Source: Cordia subcordata
Taxonomy: Eukaryota; Streptophyta; Magnoliopsida; Boraginales; Cordiaceae
DNA length: 64,000 nt
Direction: 5' to 3'
Assembly (NCBI GenBank): GCA_028554755.1
Contig: JAPTOF010000010.1
Span: 14,084,501-14,148,500 of the forward strand
The position numbers and the translations under genes were made by a program. Positions within the stretch are counted from its first letter, which is position 1, and every line of letters begins with the position of its first letter. Shown piece after piece: positions 1 through 10,644 of this stretch. Below the pieces are notes generated by a model. It worked only from the letters and a program-made list of their open reading frames with translations. It ran no database searches and was not told the DNA's origin.

Positions 1-69
1 ATTTAAGCAAAACCATGCAAATCTACCCTTTATGTCAAAAAATGAAAAATAAAATGAACTTCCACAAAT

Positions 70-180
70 AAAAAGCAGTAATAACCATCTAAAAAGTAGT
101 ATCCATAAATAAAAAGTAGTATAAACATGGGGATTTGATTGTATCCCCAATACCTATCTAAAAAGCAGTAATAACTGTGC
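70..180. repeat. Degenerate short repeat derived from the RT fragment
   Basis: The string AAAAAGCAGTAATAACCATC, or close variants (AAAAAGTAGTAT...), recurs three to four times. The same bases encode YYCFLD in the adjacent minus-strand reverse transcriptase fragment, so the repeat looks like local duplication or slippage of RT coding sequence. Confidence 0.5.
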
Positions 181-287
181 CCAGCTATTCTATCCAAAAT
201 TTGGTCAAGGAAGGGTAATGGGAAGTGATCTTTTCTAGTCCTAGAGTTGAGCTTTCTATAGTTTATGCGCATTCGGACTAATTTCAC
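117..287 (-). pseudogene. Athila/Tat Ty3-gypsy reverse transcriptase fragment
   Basis: Read on the minus strand from 287, about 50 codons match the N-terminal part of a Ty3-gypsy reverse transcriptase, including the motifs INYRKLN, TRKDHFPLPF, LAGHSYYCFLD-like and GYNQ. The RKDHFPLPF wording is typical of the Athila/Tat branch rather than of chromoviruses. The usual Cys before DYRKLN is lost and the conserved DGYSGYNQI reads DRYWGYNQI, so this is a decayed fragment. It stops abruptly at about 117, where it runs into short degenerate repeats of its own sequence. No other pol domain is adjacent. Confidence 0.8.
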
Positions 288-299
288 AAATAGTGTATT

Positions 300-1136
300 T
301 ATAAAGCCCTAATTAGTAGAAAATAAACTCAAAGAAAAGAACAAGAAAAATATCTTGTTTCTACAGCTTTTCGAACTAATTTCTGCATTTTTTGCTACAG
401 AAAAGCTTGCTAGAATTTGCCTTTTCAAACCCCCAAATAAGCCCCAAAAATTCCCCTTTTGTGTGTGAATGTGTGAGAGTATGTATGTGAGAAGATGGGT
501 GTTTTTATGTGGAAAAGAAGGATAAATAATAGGAAAAATAAGGGCTGGTTTGGTGCTGATTTTTTCGTTCTTGGCTGCTCTTCTTCTTCTCCTTCCCAAA
601 AGCTTGTTGATGAGTTGATAGATATATGGGTGCTGTGTTTGTGTGCCCTAAAGAAAGAAAAGAAAAGAAAAGGAATAGTAGGGTTCAAGTCATTAGTTAA
701 TATAATATATAATAGATTATCTATTGGCTTACGTATTATGTACATACATATATATAATACATAACATATAATATTCTAACTATGTCCTAAAACCCTAGAG
801 CTTAATTAATTATGTCCTAAACTAATTTAGTGAACTATAATTTAACTAACTAAAATTCCTAGAATCCTAATTCTAATTATTTGATATCTTAATTCTAATC
901 TAACTTAGCTAACTTATGAATTTAATTTCCTAATTCCTAATTAATCAAAATTACTATAAAAAATGAAAATAGAATAGAAAACACATAAAAAGATAAAAAA
1001 AATGATATATCACACATAAACACTCAATAAGACCCAATAATCACTCATAAGCTCGAAATAAACAAAATTAGCACCAAAACACGCACTCAAACACACTCTA
1101 AATTATGCAATTTATCCTCCAAAAACACACACATCA
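300..1136 (+). mobile_element. 3' portion of a Tat/Athila-type LTR
   Basis: This AT-rich non-coding stretch ends in CACACATCA at 1136, the same terminus as the other Tat-type LTRs in the window (T1, T2 and Y). It shares a run of features in order with 31157-31435 and 39063-41708: a CCCCAAAAA-type tract, a TG-rich GTGTGTGAATGTG block, a TTGGCTGCTC/CTTCTTC block, TACATACATATATAT, and a CACTCAAACAC-rich tail. The 5' start is not definable. It abuts a reverse-oriented Copia LTR at 1137, which was probably its insertion target. Confidence 0.55.
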
Positions 1137-2204
1137 CCAAGGCAAGAATAGCTTGCTCAAAGACAACTATCGACTAAAGAAGGGACCCAAAGACATAATT
1201 ACCTTTGGTTCCCAAAATGACCCAAATGCTCTTACCTCATCTTAGGTGATACTATAACCATTTTGACCTTAGTCTATTACACGAAAAGATTGAAGCTGTA
1301 CTCCCAAGTTGCAAGAAGCTCGTCACACACAATAGTAACCTTTATACTTGCCCTACTAAGCAAAATGACCAAAATACCCCTTTATGCATACTCATAATTA
1401 AGGTTGATCCTCTAGATGTACTATCACCTATTGGACTACATCTGAACCTTGATATCTCTAGTCCAATAGGATAGTCACTTACAAATCATAATACATTTGG
1501 TCTAGGGAGCGACCAATAAGGAAAATAAAAGATATAACCTTACAGGGATATGTCACTATGCCCATGTTCCGATGACTAAATAGATAATAACCAAGGGGGT
1601 ACATAAATCCTATTATTGCACGTGCATGTCCTAATTAATCAAAAGTTAACACCTAATGCACAAAGTTGTTGACCCTAGCAAAGCAAGATCTCATCCATAG
1701 TGTATCAAAGTGCTAAACTTTGACTTGGTCAGTCATCCACATATTCTCAAGATTAAGAGCCTTGGCCACTTAGTAGTAGTAAGCATCATGTTTTCTATCT
1801 TTGATAGTACGATTAGTAGAAAACAATTTCACAGTAGTCCTGTTCAATGACACACGAACTAAAGAGATAAGTCTGCAAAGACCTCCAATGACCTAGGTAT
1901 GTCACCTTAATAAGGAGATTTACTCATTCTAGTCTTATCTTAGTAGAGTGCCCAGCACTATCATTTGACTATGGACTTATTTATGACAACACTAAAACTA
2001 GACTTAGATTAATTGTGCGTCCAAGCTTAGTGCACACCCAAGCATTAGTTATTGAAATTGGGTCTTTACATATGTATCACATCACATTCATTTAAGGCAA
2101 TATATAAACAAGTATTCAAATAATATTAATGATACAAGTCATTACAATGTCTAATACCAAAAATATTGTGCTCTAGTCATCTTTTGGGCATATAAATCCT
2201 AATA
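1137..2204 (-). mobile_element. Angela-type Copia LTR, partial, reverse orientation
   Basis: The reverse complement follows the C2 LTRs at 17525, 22395, 29434 and 48864. It starts at 2204 with TATTAGGATTTATATGCCC (compare TGTTGGGATTGTATGCCC) and continues through the AAAATGACCAAAATACCCC, AAGACATAATTACC and related blocks. Roughly the last 600 bases of the LTR are missing at the 1137 side, where a Tat-type LTR ends. No PPT is visible beyond 2204, so this may be a 5' LTR whose body lay to the left. Confidence 0.65.
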
Positions 2205-2883
2205 AAGAGATTACAAATATTTAATTAATATGTATGTTTGTTTGTACAACTCTTCGAGTGAATGAATGTATGCTTCGAAGTTTATCTACCATTATTATTT
2301 AGATTTGTTGGAATGAACTTAACTAAACATAGGTTCAAATCATAAGATACCTCTATTTAGGCATGTTGTTTATAGAAATGTGACAAACCTATTAATCTTT
2401 ATTTTAAAAAATGGTAGGGGATTGTTAAAACATTTTTTTTTAAAAAAATATTTATGAATAGTGGTTTTCGGCACCTATTCATCTAAAAAGGTGCCTATTC
2501 ACTCAAAGTTTGCATCTATTCATCGTTAAATGTGCCTATTTACCAAAAGTATGACTATTAGATATCCAAACTTTATTTCTATGTAAGGAGGTTTTTACTA
2601 TAGGGAAGAGAACCTTAATGTTCTTCCTTATACTTCTGAAAATACACAATATCTCAAGGCTAATTTCTATCAACTGCAAGACATAAATTAACATAACTTT
2701 ATTATACCCTAAACAAATTTCGCAATAACTCTTTTGCATAGATTGACGAAAAATATTCTTTTTGTTACATGCCTTGACATCAAGAATTATGATTTTCATA
2801 TTTCAAAAACACAATTTTTCAATAGAACATCGAGAAATGCATATAGGATATGGATCCAATTAGCTTTAATCCAACTGGGAGAT
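2205..2883. other. Non-coding, with possible Copia PPT/LTR boundary
   Basis: No coding potential is seen. Around 2410-2424 a purine-rich run (GGTAGGGGA) followed by TTGTTAAAACATTTTTT looks like a PPT and LTR start. A GTGCCTATTCA-like unit is repeated three times at about 2470-2545. At 2872-2883 another PPT-like CTGGGAGA precedes the next LTR start. These are pattern calls without a second LTR copy to confirm them. Confidence 0.3.
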
Positions 2884-3007
2884 TATTAAGAATAGTGCCT
2901 TAATAGTCTTTTGCTTCTGGCAGAGGCATTCAATGGCATGATTGGCCATGGCACGACAATAGTACTTTTCCTCATACTTGCATGGACGAGCAAATACTTA
3001 GTGATAT
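2884..3007 (+). mobile_element. Start of a Copia-like LTR interrupted by element Z
   Basis: The sequence TATTAAGAATAGTGCC directly follows the PPT-like CTGGGAGAT, as in many plant Copia 3' LTRs (expected TGTTAAGAATAGTG). It is cut at 3007 by Z and should resume after 16226. Its far end could not be located there. Confidence 0.35.
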
Positions 3008-5309
3008 TGATAAGGATCGGGCTATGCCCTACCCCAGCCTGATCTGACTTGACTGGAATTAACCAACTACAATTTCCTGTGAAGTCGTCCTGGCCTTAGA
3101 TGTCATCTTGATCTCCCAGGTATTATCTTGATTAAGAAGCATCATTTTGATTTGGAAGGCATTGTGATGTAAGCTTTAAAAGTATTACCCACAACCGCAC
3201 GAGTCGCGGTAGTATAGCTAGCGCGAGTGCAGAGTTATGTCCATGGAGAGGCTAGAATGTGTGTGGTTCTAAGTGAAAGTGCATCTTACACTAGCTACGT
3301 ATAGTCCTACCTATTCTTTTTAGGAGTTTTGGATTGAGTGGAGCTCGAATTTAAACCTAAACTAAAAGGAAAGTACCTAACTAAAGGGAATGGAGACATA
3401 AACAAGCTATGGAAAAGGGAATCTACAAGATTTGGGGGGAATTTGGGGTGATTGCTCTTTTGGAATGGATTTAAGTTCCTATCCTTGTTTTGAGGCTATT
3501 GGTGGCTTGTTTACTTTAATTGCAGACTTAGTTTACTAGTATTACTACTTCTAGCTATCAGTGCAACCCTATCCCTAACTGGGTCTAATTAGAAATATAG
3601 GTTTGTCCTAACTAGCTAGGGCCTTCAGGTCTAGTATCTAAGTCCTTTAGGTGTTGATTAATTTCCTAATAGAGTGTCTAACCTTTTAGTTTTGTTTCAA
3701 ACTTGAAATTAAGTCCCTTAGGTCAAATAAGTGATAGTAGTACCCTTTTAGCCATGTTTCATGCTAAAGGTGATTATCTACTTAACTAAAGGCACTAAGA
3801 GCTCAATTAATCAACACAAATGTAGTTACAACTAGGGCTCTTGCCATTGGCATGGATTAAGGCTAAGGTGAGGCCACTATTATTAGCATCTAAGCACAAA
3901 TTACACATGCAAACTTATAGAGGTATTTCACAAAAAACATTGACATGTCTAATTTCAAGCCATAGAAATATAAGAACAAAGCATGTATATAACTATCAAT
4001 ATCTCAAAACAAGTATTTAGAACCTTAATCCATTACAAAACTAGCAAGCATCCCTAATTTAGAGCTAATCTAACAGAGTATAAACAAGAATAAAGAGAAG
4101 AATGAAAAGCTCCCTCATTATCCTTGGTTGCTCTTCACAAATCTTACTCTAAAACCCTCCAAATTTTTATTTGATGTTCAAATATAGGATTGAGTGTGTG
4201 AGGTAAGTGAGTGATAGAATTAAGGTTTGGAAGGTGGGTGTGTGAGAGAGTATGTGAGAAGTCTTCCCAGGGTTCCTCAAAAGTGCTGAAAAGTGGGCTT
4301 TTATAAGTAGCTTTGTGACGCTATCAGTCGATCTTACTAGTCGACTATTTCTTGAAGGGGGTCGACCAGTAAAAACCTTTGTGCTTTGGATCAACCGGCT
4401 AACCCTACCAGATAGTCGGGACACTCGATCGGCTTTAGTTGCCTTCTCTGGATCTACCGACCGACCCTACCGGCTCGCCAACACCTCTTTTAGGTTGATG
4501 GATTCTTCAAATTGTCTCCATTTTGCATCTTTTTGCTTTCGGTCTCCCATCCCACAACCTATGCACTTTAATTCTTCATCACCCATCATTGTGCAAGCTC
4601 TATTTTCACCCTGTAATTCACCTACGGCACAAAATAAGAATTTAATGTAGCATTTGACTTTGAAACTCAACTATATACAATTATCAACACTTATGTACAA
4701 ATATCATATAAACACTACACTAAGGCTATCAATTAAGCTCAAAACACCTCAAAATAAGTATAAATATATAATGAAAATACACACACAAAACCAACACATC
4801 ACGTTGCATCCCGATCACAGGAGGAGGTCACATCCTGATCATAGGAGGGCATCCTGATCACTGGATGACATTGCATACCAATCATGAGGTGTCCACTCGA
4901 CCGTGAGGTAGCTTCCTGACCATGAGGTGGCTTCCTGACCATAAGGCGTCATCCCGACCACTGGGCATCATTACCGCACCCGAGACCCGATGAGCTTTCT
5001 CCGCGTGCCAGCTATAAAGATTTCTCTACTTGTCTAAAAGAACATGCTATAAATAGCCCTAGAGTACAATAAAAAGGTAAGCCATTCTATCTGCAAAGGA
5101 GGTTCAAAAGATAGAAGCCCTCTTCTCCTTCTCTTTCTTTAATATATATTTTCAATAAATACTTTTGACCATCGAAGGGGCTAACACTGAACTTCTACTA
5201 GCATATAGCCTTCCCTTGTAGGTTCTTCATCACCTGAGCCATCTACGCTAGAGCAACTTCACCAGAGAAAAAGATCGTTTACCACTCTATCTGATTTTTC
5301 ACAGGATCA
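3008..5309 (+). repeat. 5' LTR of Z (split by T1)
   Basis: The LTR is made of 3008-3164 plus 4802-5309. It matches the 3' LTR in the order CTACCCCAG.., GTCCTGGCC.., ATCATCTTGAT.., the TGACCATGAGGTGG repeats, AACATGCTATAAATAGCC and TCTATCTGCAAAGGAGG. The ATAAATAG at about 5050 is a plausible TATA box of the LTR promoter, and the 3' LTR has the same motif near 15852. Confidence 0.8.
3165..4801 (+). mobile_element. Solo LTR T1 (Tat/Athila-type)
   Basis: It begins TGATGTAAGC, ends CCAACACATCA, and carries perfect 6-bp inverted termini (TGATGT/ACATCA). The flanking target duplication is CATTG (3160-3164) against CGTTG (4802-4806), a single transition. Removing T1 restores the Z LTR sequence seen at 15590. 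It has a 5' block on cis-sites (CACGAGTCGCGGTAGT), repeated CTAACTAAAG text and a CGACCGG-rich module at 4321-4490. It has no PBS, PPT or coding, so it is a solo LTR left by LTR-LTR recombination. Confidence 0.8.
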
Positions 5310-5312
5310 GAT

Positions 5313-5331
5313 TGGCACCATCTATGAGAAC
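5313..5331 (+). other. Primer binding site of Z
   Basis: The PBS starts TGGCACCATCTATGAGAAC, three bases after the LTR end. The family form TGGCGCCGTCTGTGGGAAC is common in Tat-type Ty3-gypsy elements. The differences here are all transitions consistent with CpG decay. Confidence 0.7.
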
Positions 5332-5439
5332 CAAAAAGTTCTAATCCCATTAAAAACCGTGCGGTCGTATGATTTTATTCATCATACCGAATGATGGACG
5401 AGTAAAGGCATATAGAGGTGTTCATCTATATTTAATTCA

Positions 5440-7140
5440 TTAATTCATTAATTTTCTTTTTCACTTTACATCTATTAGGGTAATAACCTATTTTTCCACA
5501 TTTATAACAAACTGGTGGTTTCCATTTACCACTCTTTTTCCTTTTCTCTTTTCTTTTTTGCCTTTTTTCTTTCCTCTTGGCTATCCTCTTCTGATAACTT
5601 GGAGATCTAAAATTTTCTGTTCTAGGTAAGGATTTATGTCCTTTACTAGATGGAGGTATATCTTTCCCAAATTGATCACAAAAATGACCTAATTGTCTTT
5701 TTTCTGTTAGATTTTATTTTTTAATTTGTTGGTTTAGCCTAATTTCATTACATAAAGCTAAACCTTCCTGAATACATCTCCCTATTATTGTTCCATAACT
5801 AAGACTATTACAGTCTATCTGAGATGTACCGGATCTAAGAGTTCTCTTGACTCTTTCTACAAAAAATTGGGGAAGCCCATCTATAAATTTAGACTTCCAA
5901 TGGGGCTAACTTGCCTTTGGTAATTCCATAACTCTGCTAAGGGGTACATCCTTTTACCATCTAAATGAAATAAAAGTTGGACACTTAAGATTTTGCAAAA
6001 GTGTTCTAATATTTTCAACATTACTTGTAAACTTCTGTTCTAGGTAAGGATTTATGTCCTTTACTAGATAGGGGCATATCTTTCCCAAATTGATCACAAA
6101 AATGACCTAATTGTCTTTTTTCTGTTAGATTTTGTTTTTTAATTTGTTGGTTTAGCCTAATTTCATTACATAAAGCTAAACCTTCCTGAATACATCTCCC
6201 TATTATTGTTCCATAACTAAGACTATTATAGTCTATCTGAGATGTACCGGATCTAAGAGTTCTCTTGACTCTTTCTACAAAAAATTAGGGAAGCCTATCT
6301 ATAAATTTAGACTTTCAATGGGGCTAACTTGCCTTTGGTAATTCCATAACTCTGCTAAGAAATACATCCTTTTACCATCTAAATGAAGTAAAAGTTGGAC
6401 ACTTATGATTTTGCAAAAGTGTTCTAATATTTTCAACATTACTTGTAAACCTACTAGTAAAATGTTGACAAATATTCACTGTTAGAGTATAAACGGCATT
6501 AGCTTTGGCCTGACCATTCTCTTGTTTTATTGCATTTAAAACAGTGGTTCTTCCTGTCTCATTTAAGTAATTTTCCCACCATCCTTTCAACTGACCAATA
6601 AACCCCACTATTATCATAAGGGCAATGGTTTTATCATTATTACCATTATGTTTATAGATAGTAAAATACATCAAGATTTGATGCATCGTATTATAAATTT
6701 GGTAATCAGTCATTCCATCAATATTCCATTCATATATGGTTTTCCCATCATAACAGAATTGATCCATAGATGGTTCTTCTATTAATAAATCCTAGGGACT
6801 AGGCCTAGGATAATAAAATCTTTGATTTAGAGGCTTAGAAGCAAACCTACTATTGTAAGATTGTAATTTATGTATTTCATTTTCTATTATTTCATTATGC
6901 TTTTCTTGGTTCATTATATCATGAACTACTTCTTCTGTTATTACATTAATGTTTAATTTTTTGAATTTATTATTCAAAAGTTTACTTATTTCACTTATTG
7001 GTTCCATAATGAAACCCGTCACCTCAGATGGAGGTTGGATTGGTGTTGCCAAAATATTTACATTATTTTTATCTTCAATTTCTTTTTTATTTTTTATTTG
7101 ATTCTTTAACTCTTCTATTTCATTTTCCTGCATATTAAAG
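5440..7140 (-). pseudogene. Endogenous caulimovirid coat-protein region with zinc finger (broken)
   Basis: On the minus strand, two adjoining open stretches (7166-6792 and 6767-6372) and degraded sequence down to 5440 read as the coat/Gag part of a plant pararetrovirus. First comes a Glu/Lys-rich coiled-coil-like N-terminal part. Next is a block with the caulimovirid-like FIGQLKGWWENYL motif. Last is a basic Lys/Arg tract with a CCHC knuckle (CYKCGK..YYPNRC) at about 5466-5510. A 418-bp segment is duplicated in tandem. Stops and frameshifts break it. It faces away from the RT segment, head to head at about 7140. It is a defective integrated copy, not a functional virus. Confidence 0.7.
5616..6451. 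repeat. 418-bp tandem duplication in the pararetroviral coat region
   Basis: The segment from TCTGTTCTAGGTAAGG at 5616 repeats from 6034 with the same order of landmarks: TTTACTAGAT, CCCAAATTGATCAC, ATACATCTCCCTATT, GATGTACCGGATC, TTTTGCAAAAGTG. The two copies differ by scattered substitutions, so the duplication is not recent. Confidence 0.85.
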
Positions 7141-7141
7141 A

Positions 7142-8494
7142 AAGAAATATATTGTATCCTTACCATATGAGGAAGGTTTTGATGAAAAGAATATTCCTAC
7201 CAAGGCTAGACCTTGCCAGATGAATAAAAATTATCTGGAATTATGTAAAAAGAAATTTCATCTTTGCTTGAGAAAGGACTAATAAAAAAAATCCCATTCT
7301 CGATGGAGTTGTACAGGTTTTTATGTAAATAAACATGCAGAACAGGAAAGAGGAACTCCTAGACTAGTTATCAACTATAAACCTCTAAATAAAGTATTAA
7401 AATGGATTAGATACCCTATTCCTAATAAGAAGGATCTTTTAGATAGAGTTCATGATGCTATTATATTTTCAAAATTTGATATGAAATCAGGATATTACCA
7501 AATACAGGTAATAGAAGAAGATAGATATAAGGCAACTTTTATAGTTCCAATAGGACATTACAAATGGAATGTAATGCCATTTGGATTAAAAAAATGCGTC
7601 TTCTGAATTTAAGAATATTATGAATGATATATTCATTCCTTATAGTGAATTTATAATTGTCTATATTGATGATGTTCTAGTATTCTCTAAGGACATAGAA
7701 ACTCATTTTAAACACCTTGACATATTTAAAAGGTTAATAATTCAAAATGGACTTGCAGTTTCAAAACCAAAAATGCAAATTTTTCAAACCAAAATTAGAT
7801 TTTTGGGTCATAACATTGAAGATGGGAAAATAATCCCTATTGATAAGAATATTGAATTTGCTTCTAAATTTCCAGATATAATTTTGGATAAAACTCAATT
7901 GCAAAGATTTTGAGAAAGTTTAAATTATATTTCTCCATATTATAAACATCTTGCTTCAGATATAGCCATATTATATGATAGACTGAAAAAATCTCTAGTT
8001 CCTTAAACTAAGAATCATACTGAAGCAGTTAAGATAATAAAAAGAAGGTAGCAAAATTATCTTGTTTAATGATTGCTAATCCTACATGGAATAAAATTAT
8101 CAAAACAGATGCTTCAAATTTTGAATTTGGTGGTATCCTTAAATAGGTTCATTCTATATCTAAACAAGAATATCTTGTTAAATTTCACTCAGGAAATTGG
8201 AATAATGGCCAGAAAAATTATGCTACAATTGCAAAGGAAATTTTAGCAATTGTAAAATGTGTTTTAAAATTTCAAGATGATTTACTTAATCAAAAGTTTT
8301 TAATAAAAACTGATTGTCAAGCTGCAAAATTTATATTTAATAAAGATTTCAAGCCTGATGTGTCAAAGCAAATGTTTGCAAGATGGTAGGCACATTTAGC
8401 CCTATTTGACTTTGAAATCAAATATATAAAGGGGGAAAATAATACTTTCCCTGATTTCCTTACTCATGAATATTTGCAGGATGCAACCCCTTGA
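7142..8494 (+). pseudogene. Endogenous caulimovirid reverse transcriptase/RNase H (broken)
   Basis: Plus-strand reading gives a caulimovirid pol C-terminal region. An RT with KFDMKSGYYQ-like text lies at about 7480, and the catalytic YIDDVLVFSK at about 7660. The RFLGH motif is at 7800, and an RNase H domain with a TDAS start is at about 8108. The IKTDCQA and EIKYIKGENNTLPDFL-like tail ends at the TGA at 8492-8494. Frameshifts and stops lie at about 7300, 7600, 7910, 8005, 8050 and 8385. The 97-residue open stretch 7620-7913 is the longest intact part. This is a caulimovirid RT rather than a gypsy one because no integrase follows and an overlapping second ORF begins at 8481. Confidence 0.85.
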
Positions 8495-9948
8495 TAGGGG
8501 AAAAGGAAGAGGCAAAGGTAGGGGAAAATATGTCTCAAACTACCATTATGCTAATAAAGCAGTTACATTGGCTGTGGAAGAAGCAGAGCATCGAAGAAAT
8601 ATACGTCGAGCACAAAAATTGGATATTTGATTACATTCACCCAATTCCCTTGTATATGATAAAGTAATCAAACTAATTGATGAACAGGAGAAGGAAATCA
8701 CAGAGAAGAATAAAACTTCTTTTGCTAATGCTCTCAATACAGAGCAAGATGATTCCGTGTTATATTTACAAAGATTACAACAGGAAATAATCCTGTATTT
8801 ATCACAGAAGGATCTTTCATATCAACATGATCCATGGATACTCATGCAAAAATATCTTGAAGAGGTTGCTTTCCCAGCTCTGTCATATAAGACTAGACAA
8901 TATTATGAGAATATACTCATAAAAATGGATTGTGCAGATTTTGAACATTTTTGAAAAAATGGACGAGCTGACATAACAACTAAGGATTTTGCTTATAGCA
9001 AAATTTTAATTAAAATCATAATAAATGCTGAAGAATGGGGGTTAAGTACCCATAAACTTAGGGATTATAATTCTCCCAGTTCAAGAACTCCAATTCAATT
9101 TTCACATTGGGATTATGTTGACGCATTCACGAAGGTTTTCTATTTTGAGAATGAACAAAGAAAACATTCATGGTTTATAAAAATCTCGTCTGTTCTCAAG
9201 AGAGAAATACCATCATGGTTCCAAATATGGTGAATTTTTTTTGGTCCAAGTCCAACAATATTACCGGAACCATTCAAGGGGTTAGATGTTGAATGGTTAA
9301 ATTGCTCTCCAAGGGTCATCAACCTTGGGGACAATCAACAATATGTTGAGGGAATATCATCTATGTATTTTTTCTTGGAATTTTCAATTCCATGGAAAGT
9401 CAGATGGACTCCAGAGGTTGGACATACCCAACAGCATATTCCTTTTTTAAAAAAGGACATGTTTTATGAAATTTTGGCAACAAATGGTCTAGAAAGATTC
9501 ACTCATAGGAGAATATCACTCCCAAGAACAGATCAAGCAAATTGAGCAAGCTATTCTCCAATATAAAGGAGAAAGTTAGGGGAAAAAGGTTCTTGCTATA
9601 ATTCAATCTCCCTTTGAACAATTTGTTTCATAGAAGCTGAAGAATAATCCAAAAATATCTAAAAAAGATATTATGGTGGCATATATGGGTCAAATTAAAA
9701 AAGATATGATCCAATTCATCAAGAAAGAAGAATCTACTTCAACATCAGATATGTCTGTTGATAGTTAGCAACATGAAAATAGATATTTTTGCTTAGCAAG
9801 GAAATCACAGGACCCACATGAAGGATATACGCTTGAGGACGTGTTTGAATCAATTGAAGACGCGTTAAAAAGACCTTTGCAAATAAAGCAAGAACAGGAA
9901 GATTCTGTTTTACTTAAAAAAGATGAGGACAAGAGTGATAGGAAATAA
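8481..9948 (+). pseudogene. Pararetroviral second ORF (unknown function, broken)
   Basis: An ATG at 8481 overlaps the pol stop by 14 nt and opens a basic, Gly/Lys/Arg-rich N-terminus. The frame continues, with stops near 8630, 8950, 9230, 9545 and 9768, to TAA at 9946-9948. An ORF starting at the pol terminus is the arrangement known for florendoviruses, so a florendovirus-like origin is inferred. No enzymatic motif was recognised. The stretches 8757-8954 and 9363-9545 are the longest open pieces. About 1 kb of this ORF is present again, inverted, at 10690-11720. Confidence 0.6.
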
Positions 9949-10644
9949 AGTTAGAGCAACAAAGCTCACTTTTGTCATTTCAAATTTGTGCTATTATAAA
10001 TAGTGTTTGTAATTATGTCTCCCGAATTCAAAATGGATTGAAGTTCGTGAAAATATTGTATTTTATTTTGTTTTCAAATCCAGGAACCTCAAGTCTGAAG
10101 TATCTATAAAAAAGGTTCAAATTGTCAAGGGACAGAGAGTTTTTTTTAGTTTTCAATTTTTAGTTTTATAAGTTTAAAAAACTTTATAAATCTTATTTCG
10201 TGGAATAAAGTTTTGTGAATATTCATATCTGAGGTACTCTACTAACTTTGATCTTTTAATTTCTGAATTTCATTTTTATTTTTTGTGTTTGGATTAGCCT
10301 AATGGAAGCTAAATCCTTGATGGATTGTAATAACTCTACATTATTATTATGTCTTAGGCCATTTTAGACCTTGGAGATAACCCTCAAATACTTCAATGAT
10401 ATTAATGGTATCTTGAAATTAGTGATATGCTTTTAAACCGCCTGAAGCAATGGTTCTAAATATATTGCCAAGTTCTCATTAAACTCGTAAGTCGTACTTT
10501 GGTCCATTTGTTGCCAGTTTGTTGTTGTTTTGGCGTTTTCGTGGACTATGCGTATTGACTTGGGTTTAATAAGAATTTGAGCTACATATTCTGGATAAAA
10601 CCTTCCCATTAGCTCGTTTGGATTGGTTAAAGCATAGCTTAAGC
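9949..10644. other. Pararetroviral intergenic/leader-like region and unassigned spacer
   Basis: No plus-strand gene is seen. 9949-10300 is AT-rich and follows a TATA-like motif. 10320-10640 read on the minus strand shows a stretch with coding-like composition, including a YPEYV..IL.KPKS segment. It could be a movement-protein remnant, but no diagnostic motif supports this. Confidence 0.3.
9995..10003 (+). promoter_or_regulatory. TATA box of the pararetroviral promoter (putative)
   Basis: TATAAATAG lies 47 bp after the end of ORF2, in the position of the pregenomic promoter/intergenic region of caulimovirids. The call rests on position and motif only. Confidence 0.4.
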
